Source: Notamacropus eugenii
Taxonomy: Eukaryota > Chordata > Mammalia > Diprotodontia > Macropodidae
DNA: 64,000 nucleotides
Assembly (NCBI RefSeq): GCF_028372415.1
Contig: NC_092872.1
Location: 279,933,206-279,997,205 of the forward strand
Reading direction: 5' to 3'
Part shown: positions 38,601 through 49,000 of the stretch, piece after piece
How the letters are laid out: each line of letters opens with the position of its first letter
Position numbering within the stretch: the first letter of the stretch is position 1
The notes under the pieces: model-generated
What the model saw: the letters and a program-made list of their open reading frames with translations, nothing else
The model's database searches: none
What the model was told of the DNA's origin: nothing
Program-made: the position numbers and the translations under genes

Positions 38601-40078
38601 TCCTTTTCCATCTGTCCAGTTGTTCCTTTAAAGGAGTTATTTTCACCAGTTAAATTTTGTACTTCCTTTTCCATTTGTCCAGTTTTCCCAGTTAGGTTTT
38701 GTGCTTCCTTTTCCATGTGTCCAATTTTCCTTTGTAAGGAGCTGTTCTCTTCAGTGAATTCTTTTTTCATATTTTTGAAATCATTCACCAGTTTCTCCTC
38801 TATTTCTCTAATTTGGCTTTTAAAATTCTTCCTGAGCTGTTCCAAGAATGCTCTTTGGTCTTGTGACCAGTTCATATTCCCTTCTGAAGTTTCAGATGGG
38901 AGTACAGTTTCAATTCTGACCTCTTTGGTGTTTGTGTTTTGGTCCTTGTCCCCATAGAAAGATTCTGTGGTCTTTTCTGCTTTGCTTCTTACTCATGATG
39001 ATTACCCTTTTCCTGACTTTGAAAGTAGGTCTCTGCCTCTGGGGTCCAGGGGGCTCTGTCCCATAGTTCTTATGTCTTGAACTTGAGGTTTTGTTTGTTG
39101 TGGCCTCTGGTGCTTTCAGCTGGAAGCTAAAATACTGCAGCTTACTTGGTGCTGAGCTGGTTGGTATTTGAAAGCAGAGGCCAGCTGATGTCATTCTGGG
39201 TTTCTCAGGAGTTACCCTGGAGCTAGCTGCATTTCGTGTAGGGGAGTGGTGATCTGGCCACAGGAGGTCTCCCTTTGCTGAGCTAGAGCATAGTCAAACT
39301 CAGCATTTGGTGGACCTGTCTACGCTAGTGTTCTTTCAATTCCCCTGGCGTGCTGAGTCACCCTGGTGTTGGTGGTTGTGGGCTCCACCTCCCTGGGGCT
39401 CAGGATCTTCCTCCAGTTTGCTGAGGTGGGGTTTTCTGGGACAGCTCCAGTCGTGCACTGGTCCCCTTCAGCCACAGCAAGAGAGATCCCCTTTAGTGAT
39501 TTTTCTAGCCTTATGGCCTAAGAGATTGTTTACCCCTTTGGCTGATCCCACTGATCCAGGATTTTTCCTGGGGAGATATTCTCTGGGCTCTTCAAGTTCA
39601 ACAAGGGGAGGAAGACAACAATTACTAATCACTCCGCCATCTTGGCTTGAGGAAGTTCAAGTTGGTGACTTACAGTCATTTAATATATGGGCTTATAGTC
39701 TCAGGAGCAGCTGCTGAAATTACCTGGGTTTCTGTGCTTCTGTCTCCCTCAATTCCTCTGGACTTTCATCCTGAGTTGATATGTTTGAGAATCCACAGTG
39801 TATCTGCCACTTCAGACTGCCCAGGGCTTCCTGATTGGCCTTGCTGCAGCAGAGACATGCTGGGACAGCCTGTGTGCTGTGTGCTCCTCTAGCCCCAAGC
39901 AATGGAACCTTCCCATCGACCTTTCAGTCTGTCCTGGCCTGGAACTCTGCCACAGTCTTTCTCTTATTGGATTCTGCCTCTCCAAAATCCATTCTGACTC
40001 TCTTTTTAGTGGTATCTGAAGTATTTTGTCTTAGAGCTTAGGTGAGTAGTTGCTCTCACTCCACCATCTTGGTGCCCT
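35650..40078 (-). mobile_element. L1 deletion derivative, minus strand
   Basis: Minus strand, reading from 40078: two successive 5' starts (CCATCTTGG at 40064 and 39637, plus view), an ORF1 with coiled coil (38384-38875), then ORF1 C-terminus fused in frame to the endonuclease domain (37594-37971: KAGVAILISDKVKAEVDL, TILVGDLN). Endonuclease C-terminus with SDHNAIKL is at 37394-37591, then a short piece of RT N-terminal region, then ORF2 C-terminal sequence to 35650. The first part of the endonuclease and most of the RT are missing, so it is inactive. Confidence 0.75.
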
Positions 40079-41744
40079 CCCCTTTACCTAATATCTTTAC
40101 CTGATATAAGAATCTTTTAAAATTCATGAGGTTCTAAATTTGAAATGAACTCTTCTGTTGTTAATATTACTAGAAAACAACTTTAAATTGGGGGGATCAT
40201 TTCTCTTTCTTTGCAACTATTAATAAAATTTTCTATGTAAATCCTTAATAAAAATTTGAGAATTTATTACTAAAACAATCAAAGCCTAAATTTCCATACT
40301 AGATACATTTGGAAGCGAAGCATATGCCTATGTATGTAAGTCTTAGAGGAATAAAGTCTAATCCTATTGCTTTCTCAAAATTTACCATTCCATTTAACCA
40401 GAAAATTTTTTATATTACACCTTTTCTAATTGCTTTTCTAATCCCACACTTTTGGGGAAAATCATCTCTATGTTATAATTTGATCATAAATATAGATAAA
40501 ATTGTAAGTTTTTTTCATATTTGGATTCTCTCATAGCAGCTTAAAGATGTTCCAACATCAATATAATGATTAACAGATTTATTATTGTATATACAAAACT
40601 TCTACAGCTCACCTGCCTGATTATAGAAATTTTCTATGAAAGGAAAAGGAGGTACATAGTTAAAACCTTTCATATATCACAACAGGTGAAAACCTTCTTT
40701 ATCTTTGATTCCAAGTGTGGTTCATATCTGACAACCAATGATGTAATCATCAGGTATCAAAAGCAAGGCTTAACCAGTTTCATATAAATTGTAACCTGCA
40801 AACTGTGTGCCTTTCCCCCCTGTATCACTCTGGGATACTTTCAAAGTAGTTGCCTTCCTTCATTACACTAAAACAATAGCTCTATCAGTCTTCAGGGGAA
40901 CAATCTTTTCAAGTTCTCTTCTCCCCTGAAATTTTTGTGGAATTTAATGCTTATTTTTAATTTTTAATTTTTATTTTTAGTAACAATTTTTCCAGAATAG
41001 TACCCCCAAACTCATTAAGATATTTCAGAAAAGGCTAAATTCTTGGAATTATGCAAAATCCAAATAGTTCTCTCAAAGCAATTAATATTGAAACTTTTTA
41101 ATATAAAAACCACTAAATCTACTAAGATTTATCAATTCTCTAAACTTTGATTATCTGACTTTATTTCTCTGGTTCTAAATGGGCCCAAGGCTGAAATAAT
41201 GGGAAAAAAGTATTCTCCAGGGCTTTTTTCTCTTTTCTTATAACCTAATCTCCTGCTGAAAGCCTAACCTGGGAGTTAGTCATATTTATCAGCACAACTA
41301 CATCAAGTATAAAACTTCTTCATCTTGCCTAGCATTCTAAACTGCTTTTGTACCATATTGTAGAACTTTTGCTAGCTGGTTGCACTTTCTCTTTTAGAAA
41401 TTTTTCAAGGCAACCCAATCTCCAAAAAACACAAACAGGACAAAAGACAAAATTTTTTCCCACATTTTAGAGAGACACAAAAACACATAACATAAATTAT
41501 GAGACAGAAAAAGTGTGCACAGGTTTTCAATTGTAATTGAAAGTCCCCTATTCAGACCAATTTGGAGATCCATTTGTATTTTTATTTAACCTAATTTGAG
41601 AGTTTTTTCCACTTGTATATGGAATGCTACACCTGTTTTCAGACCAATAAAAATTGTAAGAGCGTGTCAATTTTCTAGCAGGCCATTCCCCTGGTTCTTG
41701 CCAAAAGAACCTTTTCCAAGGGGGAATAGCATAGAGGAACCCAT
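40079..41744. other. AT-rich intergenic stretch, unrecognised
   Basis: Many stops in all frames, with A/T homopolymers around 40960-40980. It may be part of an old ERV or LINE on the minus strand, but no protein motif is visible. Confidence 0.4.
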
Positions 41745-42215
41745 AATTCCTTTCCACCCCTGGGGAAAAACTAATCTTAGACCACCCCACTCACAGGGAC
41801 AAGCTCAATTTAAGCCTACACTTCCCCAATCCCAGAGTCAAACCTAAATTTAAATCGCCTAGAAAAACTGAATCCATCCATAAACTTCTCCAATCCCTAG
41901 AGTGGGTTCAAACCTAAATTGCTCCAATTCCTGGTGTAAACAATGTAAACTTAAAGCACCCCAATCCCTGGGGAGAACAAAATTTAACCATAAACTTCCC
42001 CAAATCCATGGGGGAAATATAAAATTTCCAGGAGGAAAAAGCAACCCCCCTCCCTTTGTTAGAGGAAGGCCCTTCACCTTGGGGAATTAAAATCCAGACC
42101 TAAACCTCTCCAATCTCTGGGGCGAAACTGGTACTCTAAACCACCCCACTCCTTGGAGAAAACCAACTACTGGATCCCAACCTAAATAAACCCCAAACTT
42201 TCCTAATCCCTGGTG
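41745..42215. repeat. Degenerate minisatellite, period about 36-37 bp
   Basis: Copies of a core like CTCCAATCCCTGGGG recur near 41785, 41823, 41858, 41887, 41921, 41958, 41997, 42071, 42108 and 42144, joined by A-rich spacers with 'aacctaaa'. Spacing is mostly 34-39 bp or twice that. Confidence 0.65.
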
Positions 42216-42280
42216 CACTGAAAAAAGTAAAAATAAAACCCTAATCCTTAACTGTGGTTAGAAGAAATGTTATCAAGAGC

Positions 42281-42533
42281 CTGTAGTTCAGTCATTTCTG
42301 TCACGTCTGACACTTTGTGACCCCACTTGGGTTTTCCCTGGAAGAGATATTGGAGTAGTTTGCCATTTCTTTCTCCAACTCATTTTGCAGATGAGGAAAC
42401 TGAGTCTAACAGGGTTAAGTAACTTGGAGGGTCACGTAGCTAGTAAATGTTTGCAGCCATATTTGAACTGAGGAAGATGAGTCTTCCTGGCTTCAGGCCT
42501 GGCACATTATCCATTGTGCCACTTACCTGTCTA
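42281..42533 (-). repeat. tRNA-derived marsupial SINE (complement)
   Basis: 'gttcagtcatttctgtcac', 'tttgccatttctttctcc', 'attatccattgtgccact': near full length. Confidence 0.8.
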
Positions 42534-43007
42534 TTTGGATTATGTTGCCAAAGACTAATCTGAGAATCAACCTGTGGGTAAAAGCTGAGATTACTAGGAG
42601 TTTTGTTCCAGGAGCCTAGGGCAAAGAGAAGGGTAAAACAGATAAAGAACATGCCAAAGGGAACATAAATCCAATCTCCTTTCCAAGCCTGAGGGGAAAA
42701 AGGGATGAAGAAGGGTGTAGCTTTCTAAGTTGACTCACAGAACAAATAACAGGTAAATATTTCAAAGTATTGCTGCTCCATTTCTTTTAATTTCATGGCT
42801 CACTTTCTTGTGCCTTGAGAAGCAGAAGAAAGTTTGCATTCCCTGCTGGTGTGTCCATGTGACCTCCCACCAGAGTATTTAGTGTCTTGTCTGAGGTATA
42901 GTTACTGAGGAACTGTCAGATTGTTCAAGTGAGAGGAACTTGGGACAAATGGATTTTCCACTCTGAGGTGCATTGATAAATATACCATTTAACCTTTCTT
43001 TTATCTC

Positions 43008-43156
43008 TTTCCTCAGGTTTCTGTTCTACCATTTGGTATGTTCTGCTCCTTTGAGCCTAAGCATCTTCCAATTTAAAGTCATCAGAGGCTCCCAAGGGGC
43101 TGCTGAGGAGATTCCAACTGGAAATTCTTTTTCTACAGCAAGAAAGTTCTACTAAG
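43008..43156 (+). other. Candidate 5' noncoding first exon of gene 2
   Basis: A strong donor (AAG/GTAAGC) ends this stretch at 43156. An AT box ATAAATATA at about 42976-42984 lies some 25-30 nt before its presumed start. Splicing from 43156 to the acceptor at 45894 would give a 2.7-kb first intron. A pyrimidine tract and AG at about 43017 could instead make it an internal exon. Inferred only from signals; no homologous 5'UTR was compared. Confidence 0.3.
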
Positions 43157-43394
43157 GTAAGCCCCAAACACCATGCATGCTCCATGGGACCCTATCAGGA
43201 CATTTTATTTCTTTAGGTAGCACAGGAAAAAAAAAATTACATCAAATTAAATCAGTGATTGCTCCTATGTGCAAACCATAGATTGTATGATGTGCTACTC
43301 ATCCCTATGCAATCCAGAAAAAAATAAATTTCCTAAAACTGAATTGAAATTAGGTTTAAAAAGATGAAATTAATGTAGAGAACAAAAGTAGTGA

Positions 43395-43720
43395 CCAAGG
43401 ATGCTAAAACTGGCGGCACTGTGGAAAAAAGTAGTAATGGTCCACTTTGTTATCAGAAGAAGAAGGTTCAGATCCCACCTCTGGCACTACCTATGTGATC
43501 TTGGACAAACCATTTAATTTCCATGAATCTCATTTTTCTTATCTGTAAAATGGGAATGGATGGCTGGACTCTTCTAGCTCTAGAGCTATGGTTCTTAGAT
43601 CCCATGACGTGACACTTTGCTACTGAGTAGATCAATATCCTTGGCCCAGTCACTTGGCTTCTTTAGTCCCCAACTTTTTCATCTATAAAATGGGAAGATT
43701 GGATCAGTTGATTCAATTCA
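43395..43720 (+). repeat. Two adjacent MIR/THER SINE fragments
   Basis: First copy about 43395-43605 ('cttatctgtaaaatgggaat'), second about 43620-43720 ('ttcatctataaaatggga'). Confidence 0.55.
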
Positions 43721-43734
43721 GTAAACACTAATTG

Positions 43735-44330
43735 AGGGGTGAAGCTGGGGCTGAACATGGAGAACTGGGGGTCACTTACACAGAGAATTAAAGCTGTGGG
43801 AGCTGATGAGTTTGTGGAGAGTATATAGAAAGGGAGTAGAGAAAAGAGCCTAGGACTGACACTTGGGAAATATCCAGAGTTAAGGTCTGTTATAGAGACT
43901 ATCCTTCCCTAACCCAACTTCTCTTCCAAACTTTTCTTCTATGGTACAGCTAGCCTGTTGCTCTCCCTGGTTCATAACTCAGCAGGAACTTTGACTTCCC
44001 ACTTTCCCCTATTCCATACAGCCAAGCAGCTGCCAGATCTTGTCATTTATGCCTTTATTGCATTTTTGTCACCCCGTCCCTCCTCTCCACTCACAGCAAC
44101 CCCCCTTCATTGGGCTTGTCATCACCTGCTGCCTTGGTTATTGAAACAGCTCCTGATTGTTCTCCCTGCATCAAACCCTGTCTCATTGCAGCAGTCTCTA
44201 TAGATGGCTGCCAATATCATTTCTCTTAAATAGAGATCATACTCTATCAAGAGCCTTAGGGAAAGTAAGAGCTCTTCTTTTTAGCTTTGAGTGCTTAACT
44301 CAGCCTGCAAGCAATCTAGCCTTTTTGTTT
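43735..44330. mobile_element. L2 remnants in two orientations
   Basis: 43735-43885 reads as the complement of L2, and 43885-44330 as the L2 plus strand ('ggttattgaaacagctcctg', 'ttgttctccctgca'). They are separate decayed pieces that meet near 43885. Confidence 0.5.
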
Positions 44331-44379
44331 TTTGGTCTATATGGCTATTGAAAACCCTTGTCCACCACCCCTTCCCTCA

Positions 44380-44472
44380 ACACACACACATACACACACA
44401 CACACACAAACACACTCACTGATAGACACACAGAGAGGGACACACACAGAGAAAGAAACAGGGGGGGGGGGG
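44380..44472. repeat. CA-rich microsatellite ending in (G)12
   Basis: CACA/GAGA-rich tract followed by twelve consecutive G at 44461-44472. Confidence 0.85.
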
Positions 44473-44599
44473 AGACTCATAGCATTACAACATAGGACTT
44501 TTGAAGACAACGGTTTGTTTCATTTTTTGTATTTGTACCCCCACAATCTAGCAATAGCGTTTGGTACATAACATGATTAATAAATACTTGTTAATTGAA

Positions 44600-45250
44600 G
44601 ATGGATTGGATTCCTCATTTCATTGTTGTCAAGCTAACCTTTGTATCCAATCTTTTGCTCTCATTATTTTTTCATCTTCTACAATCACAGAAACCTTGCT
44701 TCCCTAGAATGTGCTCCATCCATGGTCATGAGGACATATTGCATATATACACCTTCTCACTCTGCTTCCCTTTCCCTCTCCATCTCTCTCAATTGATCTG
44801 TCTAATCCCTACCCCAACCCTTATACTGGTCCTGGAGGAGGAGTATTCATCCTCCTTAGTCTTTGTTGCCACATCTAGATGCTCTCTTATCTCATTTGAG
44901 ATCTATTCCATTTGCTTCTAATACTCTATTCAGTCTTTATTATAAGCCATCATCTCCTGTCCTCCAGGTCATTTTTCCTCCCTTCTCAAGGAGTTCACTG
45001 TCTAGTTTTTCTTGAACCAAACCCCCAACACCACAGCATGCAGGTATCCCAGTTGAACCATCTCTTCAATTCTCAAAAGCTGCACTTCATTCTCAATCTA
45101 TTCCACACTCCCCCTCCCCCCAAACCAGTGCTAATGGTCTTGGCTTGAGGATTACCGGAAAAAAAAACAACAAAAAAAACCATGAGTGTGCTATCTGCCT
45201 TGGGTGCTGAAAGCAAAATTTGAGGAGGTAGAATTACTGCAATTGGGTTC
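44600..45250. other. C/T-rich intergenic stretch, possibly decayed L2
   Basis: Pyrimidine-rich text without an open frame or clear signal. It may be an old L2 segment, but I cannot support that firmly. Confidence 0.25.
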
Positions 45251-45367
45251 TTCAAGTAACCTGAATTTGAATCATGGTGTCAGCCATTTTCAACCTTCGT
45301 GATATTGAGAAAATCTGTCTCTTTAGGCCTCAGTTTCTATGTCCCTCCACTGATAATGTGGAAGAGA

Positions 45368-45744
45368 TGTTGACGGGGGTCGGTCCTAGGCGCCTGGGCG
45401 GATAGGGGCCTCCCCGGGAGTGGCAGCCCACCAATCCGAGGGAGACACGGCTCCCAAGAAGGAGTTGTGGACCCACAGGATTGGTTGGGTGGGCTGGATC
45501 CAATCGGGTGGTAGGCCTCGCCCTCGGGGCGGGTTAGGATGGCCGCCCGGGAGAACTTCCCTATTTAAGACAACGCCCTAAACTGCTCGGGGGACTCCTC
45601 CATGCAATAAAGCTATGAACCTCCTGCGCATTGCCTGATTATTGCCTGCCACCGTGTCCCCCGGGGGTGGGTCCGGAGACGTCCGAAGCGGTGCCCACCG
45701 AAGGGAGAGTCTCACTCGAAGGTCCTGGGGACAGACCCGGGACA
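45368..45744 (+). mobile_element. Solo LTR, CpG-rich, directly upstream of gene 2
   Basis: About 377 bp, starting TGTTGACGGGG and ending CCCGGGACA, with a TATA-like TATTTAA at 45562-45568 and AATAAA at 45606-45611, spaced as in U3-R of a retroviral LTR. AGATG occurs at 45365-45369 and 45745-45749, a likely 5-bp target duplication. No viral genes are present. It has the same orientation as gene 2, and its end is 161 bp before the gene 2 ATG. Confidence 0.8.
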
Positions 45745-45905
45745 AGATGTCTTCTAAGGTTTCTTTTATATCTAAGTCTACAGTCCTAAGAATTTATTCT
45801 GGTTTTCTATTGTTTACTTGTGCATTTTAATCTATGATTTAAGACCACTGATGTTGGCAGAGCTTATGCAGTGCCACTAATTTCCATGTTGCAGGTGGAA
45901 ATAAA

Positions 45906-46010
45906 ATGTGGAGGCTTGTCATCACGGTGTTTATGATCCAGGTACTGGGAACAGAATGTATTTTCCAAGATATTGACAGACCTGGGAATCCTGAAGTTGA
46001 ATTGAATGTT
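45906..46010 (+). CDS. Gene 2 coding exon 1 (signal peptide)
   Basis: 35 codons, the same length as in gene 1, donor GTAAGT. Acceptor GTTGCAG ends at 45894, leaving 11 nt of 5'UTR in this exon, so an upstream noncoding exon is expected. Confidence 0.9.
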
Positions 46011-49000
46011 GTAAGTTTTATTCTTATTAGGAAAAATCACTCAAATCATTGGTGTATCTAAGATTCAAAGTGTTGAAAAGCTAAGAGTTTGAGCAATAAT
46101 ACAGTAGAGAAGTCATGTGTTTATTTGGGAAATATAACCATAAAAATGGATGTGCCAATACACTGAACTAAATGCACTTTTTTTCCAAACAGAGTCAGAT
46201 GATTCTTCACTGGCAATACCCGGTTGAAGAATATGAAGTTGAAACCAAGGATTCATATATACTCACCCTTGTAAGAATTCCCTACGGAAGAAAGGGCAAT
46301 AATGCATCAGGTATTTGTCAAGTCAAAGAGACCTAGGTTTAGAGTACAAGGACATGAGTGGGTTTGAATTCCAGCCCTTTTGTTGACTAGTACCTTGTGC
46401 AAACCACTTGTTTCAGAGCCTTGGTCTTCTCTTTTCAATGGGAGATTCATGCTGACTAACCTAAAGTCCCATCCCACATTCCAATATCAAGAAATTTCTC
46501 TCAGCTGAAGGCCTTGTCTTCCCTTAGGGAAACCCAGATCAGGAGAAGGATTTTGAGGACAGCTGAAGCATGGGAAGGGTTAGCAACCTCATTGTTTCAG
46601 AGAATCAGATTTACCAATCTCTATGGCACCCTGGTCACAGAAGGACCTGACAATGAGATTCAATGCACTGAATGGTGGGTGACCATTCAAAGTGTGTGGT
46701 GTGCTGATTCTCCAGGTGCTACTGGCTTCTCTTGGTAAGGGTGGCTGACAAGTCTTTTCTGTTGACAATGGCTGGTTTTTGCCTATGCCTCTGGGAGCAT
46801 GCCTAATATTTCTTTGATAGCCTAGAGCACCCAACTCTGAGCCAGGCTGCTGACTGGACACTCAGCAGACACTCGGGAGACAGAACTGACAAATGAGCCG
46901 GTACAAGTTGAGTAACTCATTTCACCCAGATAGCCTCTCCTGCATTTCTTTTAGTTCATGCTTCTTGAATTTCCCATTTCCCTGAAGGCTAGGGTCTGTG
47001 ACCAAGTGGAAGCCCTTCTAGGCAGAAAGAATTATTTCCTACAGCTAACAGAATTTGGTAGCCCTTGGGCAGTAAGGCATAGAATTAGAGTTCTAGTCCC
47101 AGATTCAGCACTAACAAGTTGGGTGGCCTTATATCCATCCATTCTCTTCCCTGTGCCTTATTTTCCTTGAAAATGGGGTAATTAGGAGGTATAGGAGCTA
47201 TATGGACTGTGAGTCAGGATAGACCTGAATTTGAATCCTCTCTCAGATACTTAGTAACTATGTGATACTGGGCAAATCATTTAATCATTTTCTGTCTCAG
47301 GTCACTCATCTATGAAATGGGGATAATTAAAAAACCCTACCTTACAGGGTTGTGAGAATCAAATCAGATAAAGAATACAAATTGCTTTTTAGTATTATAT
47401 TCATTAAGTTAGGGTCAAAAGTCCTTTCAGATCTACATGTAGAAACTCTGTTTTATTTGATTTTTAATTTTTGTGTGGCTAGAATTTTAGAGGAAAGTCT
47501 CCTTGGTCACTTCACTTACTTTAGAATAGTTATTGATTTCCATATGCCTGTTTCTGAGTAAGCGGAGTACAAACTAACATGCTTCATTCATATGGGAACA
47601 TTGGATTACATGGTGATAAAAATCACACTAAGGGAATCCATCCTTCTAAAGTTTAGTCTGGAAATGCAGAGCTCAGGAAACATACTTTTAAACAAAATGT
47701 CACCTTTTTTCTTCTGATGCCTGGCTATAAACCTAATTAATAGGTCCTGTGATCTCTACACTTCCTTGGGAATCCAAAGTTCACAGATCCAAAGGGAGAT
47801 TTTTTTTTTCAAATTTTATTTATGATTTCATTTTTCCCAATTTACATATAAAACAATTTTAACTTATTTTCAAATTTTGAGTTCTAAATTCTCTTCCTAC
47901 CTCTATTACCCACACCCTCATTGAGAAAGCAAACAATTTGATATAGGTTATTTGTGTGTATTCATGCAAAACACATTTCCATATAAATCATTCTGTGAAA
48001 GAAAACACAGACAAAAAACCCCAACAAAAACAAAGAAAGTAAAGAAAAAGTATCTTCAATCTGCATTCACCTTCCACTAGTTATTTCTCTGGAGATGGAA
48101 AGCACCTTTCATCATAAGTCCTAGAGAATTGTCTTGGATCCCTGTATTGCTGAGAAATTATTATTACTAAAGTTATCCATAGTAGATCATCAAATAATAT
48201 AGCTGTTAATGTGTATATTCTTTTGCTGCTTCTGCTCATTTCACTTTGCATCAATTCATATAAGTCTTCCCATGCATTTCTGAGAGCATTCTACTCATCA
48301 TTTCTTAAAACACAACCATATTTTGTCACAAACTTATATAGCAACTTGTTCAGCCATTCCCAAATTGTTGGGTATTACTCAATTTCCAATTCTTTGTCAC
48401 CAGAAAAAGAGCTGCTATAGATATTTTTGTACACATAGGTACTTTTCCTCATTGTGGTATTTCTTGATCAAAGGGTATGCATGGTTTTATGAACTTTTGG
48501 CATAGTTTCCAAGGAGAGATTTTCAATGTCAATGTGGCAAAAATTTGGTTGTGAGTGTTCATGTTTCCCTTTCAGCTCAGCGGCCTGTTGTATTTTTGCA
48601 GCATGGATTTTTGGGAACATCTACAGCCTGGGTCTCCAACCTTCCCAACAACAGCTTGGGCTTCATTCTAGCAGATGCAGGTTTTGATGTATGGATGGGA
48701 AATAGCAGGGGGAGTACCTATTCCCTGAAACATGCCTTTTTGTCAACAAATTCCACACAATACTGGGCTTTCAGGTAGGAAAAGGCTCAAATGTGGGTTT
48801 TATGTTCCTATGAGCTTTCAATCAAATAATACCAGAGGGTGAAATCTCATCTTTATGTAGTTTCACTTAGTGATAATTCTTTCATAGATTTGCCTGGAAA
48901 ATCATCCAATCCTGATGAATTCTATCCTGGTGTCTCCTTTTCTTTGACACTTTGCCTTAATTTCAGATGTGTAGGTCAATGGAACTAAACTCAGTAAAAT

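Noticed and set aside
34600..40078. Single twin-primed (5'-inverted) L1 insertion
   Set aside because: The plus-strand segment lies next to the 3' side of the minus-strand part and no A-tail or target duplication brackets the whole, so the arrangement does not fit twin priming.
41859..42077. 72-codon minus-strand frame with repeated FPP/W-rich text
   Set aside because: The repetition comes from the 37-bp DNA period, which shifts frame each unit, so a real protein is unlikely.
44380..44472. CRISPR-like or functional tandem array
   Set aside because: It is a simple CA/GA microsatellite with a G-run in a vertebrate genome, without spaced repeats.
45642..45830. 62-codon open frame starting in the LTR upstream of gene 2
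   Set aside because: It has no retroviral or host protein similarity that I can see; at most it is a short upstream frame.
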